A stretch of DNA of 6,050 nucleotides from Clostridia bacterium (GTDB lineage: Bacteria; Bacillota; Clostridia; Christensenellales; Aristaeellaceae). The stretch's first letter is position 1, and every line of letters begins with the position of its first letter. Under the pieces are notes generated by a model that ran no database searches, was not told where the DNA came from, and worked only from the letters and a program-made list of their open reading frames with translations. A program made the translations under genes and the position numbers. Shown piece after piece: positions 6,039 to 6,050 of this stretch. The stretch is from NCBI GenBank assembly GCA_030526935.1, contig JAUNBY010000201.1, positions 1-6,050 on the forward strand. The letters are read 5' to 3'.

Positions 6039-6050
6039 AACCCCTCTGTC

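Noticed and set aside
1..6050. CRISPR repeat-spacer array
   Set aside because: No regularly spaced repeats are present anywhere in the window; the array is probably beyond cas4-cas1-cas2 to the left.

Overview
The window holds most of a type I-C (Dvulg subtype) CRISPR-Cas effector operon. It is read entirely from the minus strand, so the operon runs from right to left: cas3, cas5c, cas8c (csd1) with an internally started cas11c, cas7c (csd2), then the first 18 codons of cas4 at the left edge. This is the standard I-C order; cas1, cas2 and the CRISPR array would be expected beyond base 1 but are not in the window. Base composition is about half G+C. Strong AGGAGG-like ribosome binding sites, several TTG/GTG starts and an extended -10 promoter suggest a Firmicute, probably a clostridial relative. 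That is an inference; nothing here identifies a species.

Layout: 5977-6038 carries a palindromic hairpin with a T-run on the minus strand, a likely end of an upstream transcript. An AT-rich stretch (about 5870-5975) carries the promoter (TGn-TATAAT at 5874-5882). cas3 starts at 5849 with a good ribosome binding site. Its frame is open from 5849 to 3513 except for one in-frame TGA at 5691-5693 (codon 53), immediately after the HD nuclease motif. cas5c follows, with a probable TTG start at 3489. cas8c follows with a probable TTG start at 2750, inside the end of cas5c. cas7c starts at 910 inside the end of cas8c, and cas4 starts at 54 inside the end of cas7c.

How the genes work together: in I-C systems Cas5c cuts the pre-crRNA and caps the crRNA, Cas7c forms the backbone, Cas8c is the large subunit that recognises the PAM, and Cas11c (translated from an internal start in cas8c) is the small subunit. 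Cas3 is then recruited to unwind and degrade the target. All Cascade genes look intact here, and the Cas5c catalytic Tyr/Lys/His residues are visible. The Cas3 helicase motifs are also intact, but the premature stop separates most of the HD nuclease from the helicase.

The two main observations are this single nonsense codon in cas3, which if real leaves a target-binding complex without its nuclease, and a very clear internal start (AAGGAGG, 8-nt spacer, GTG) for Cas11c within cas8c.
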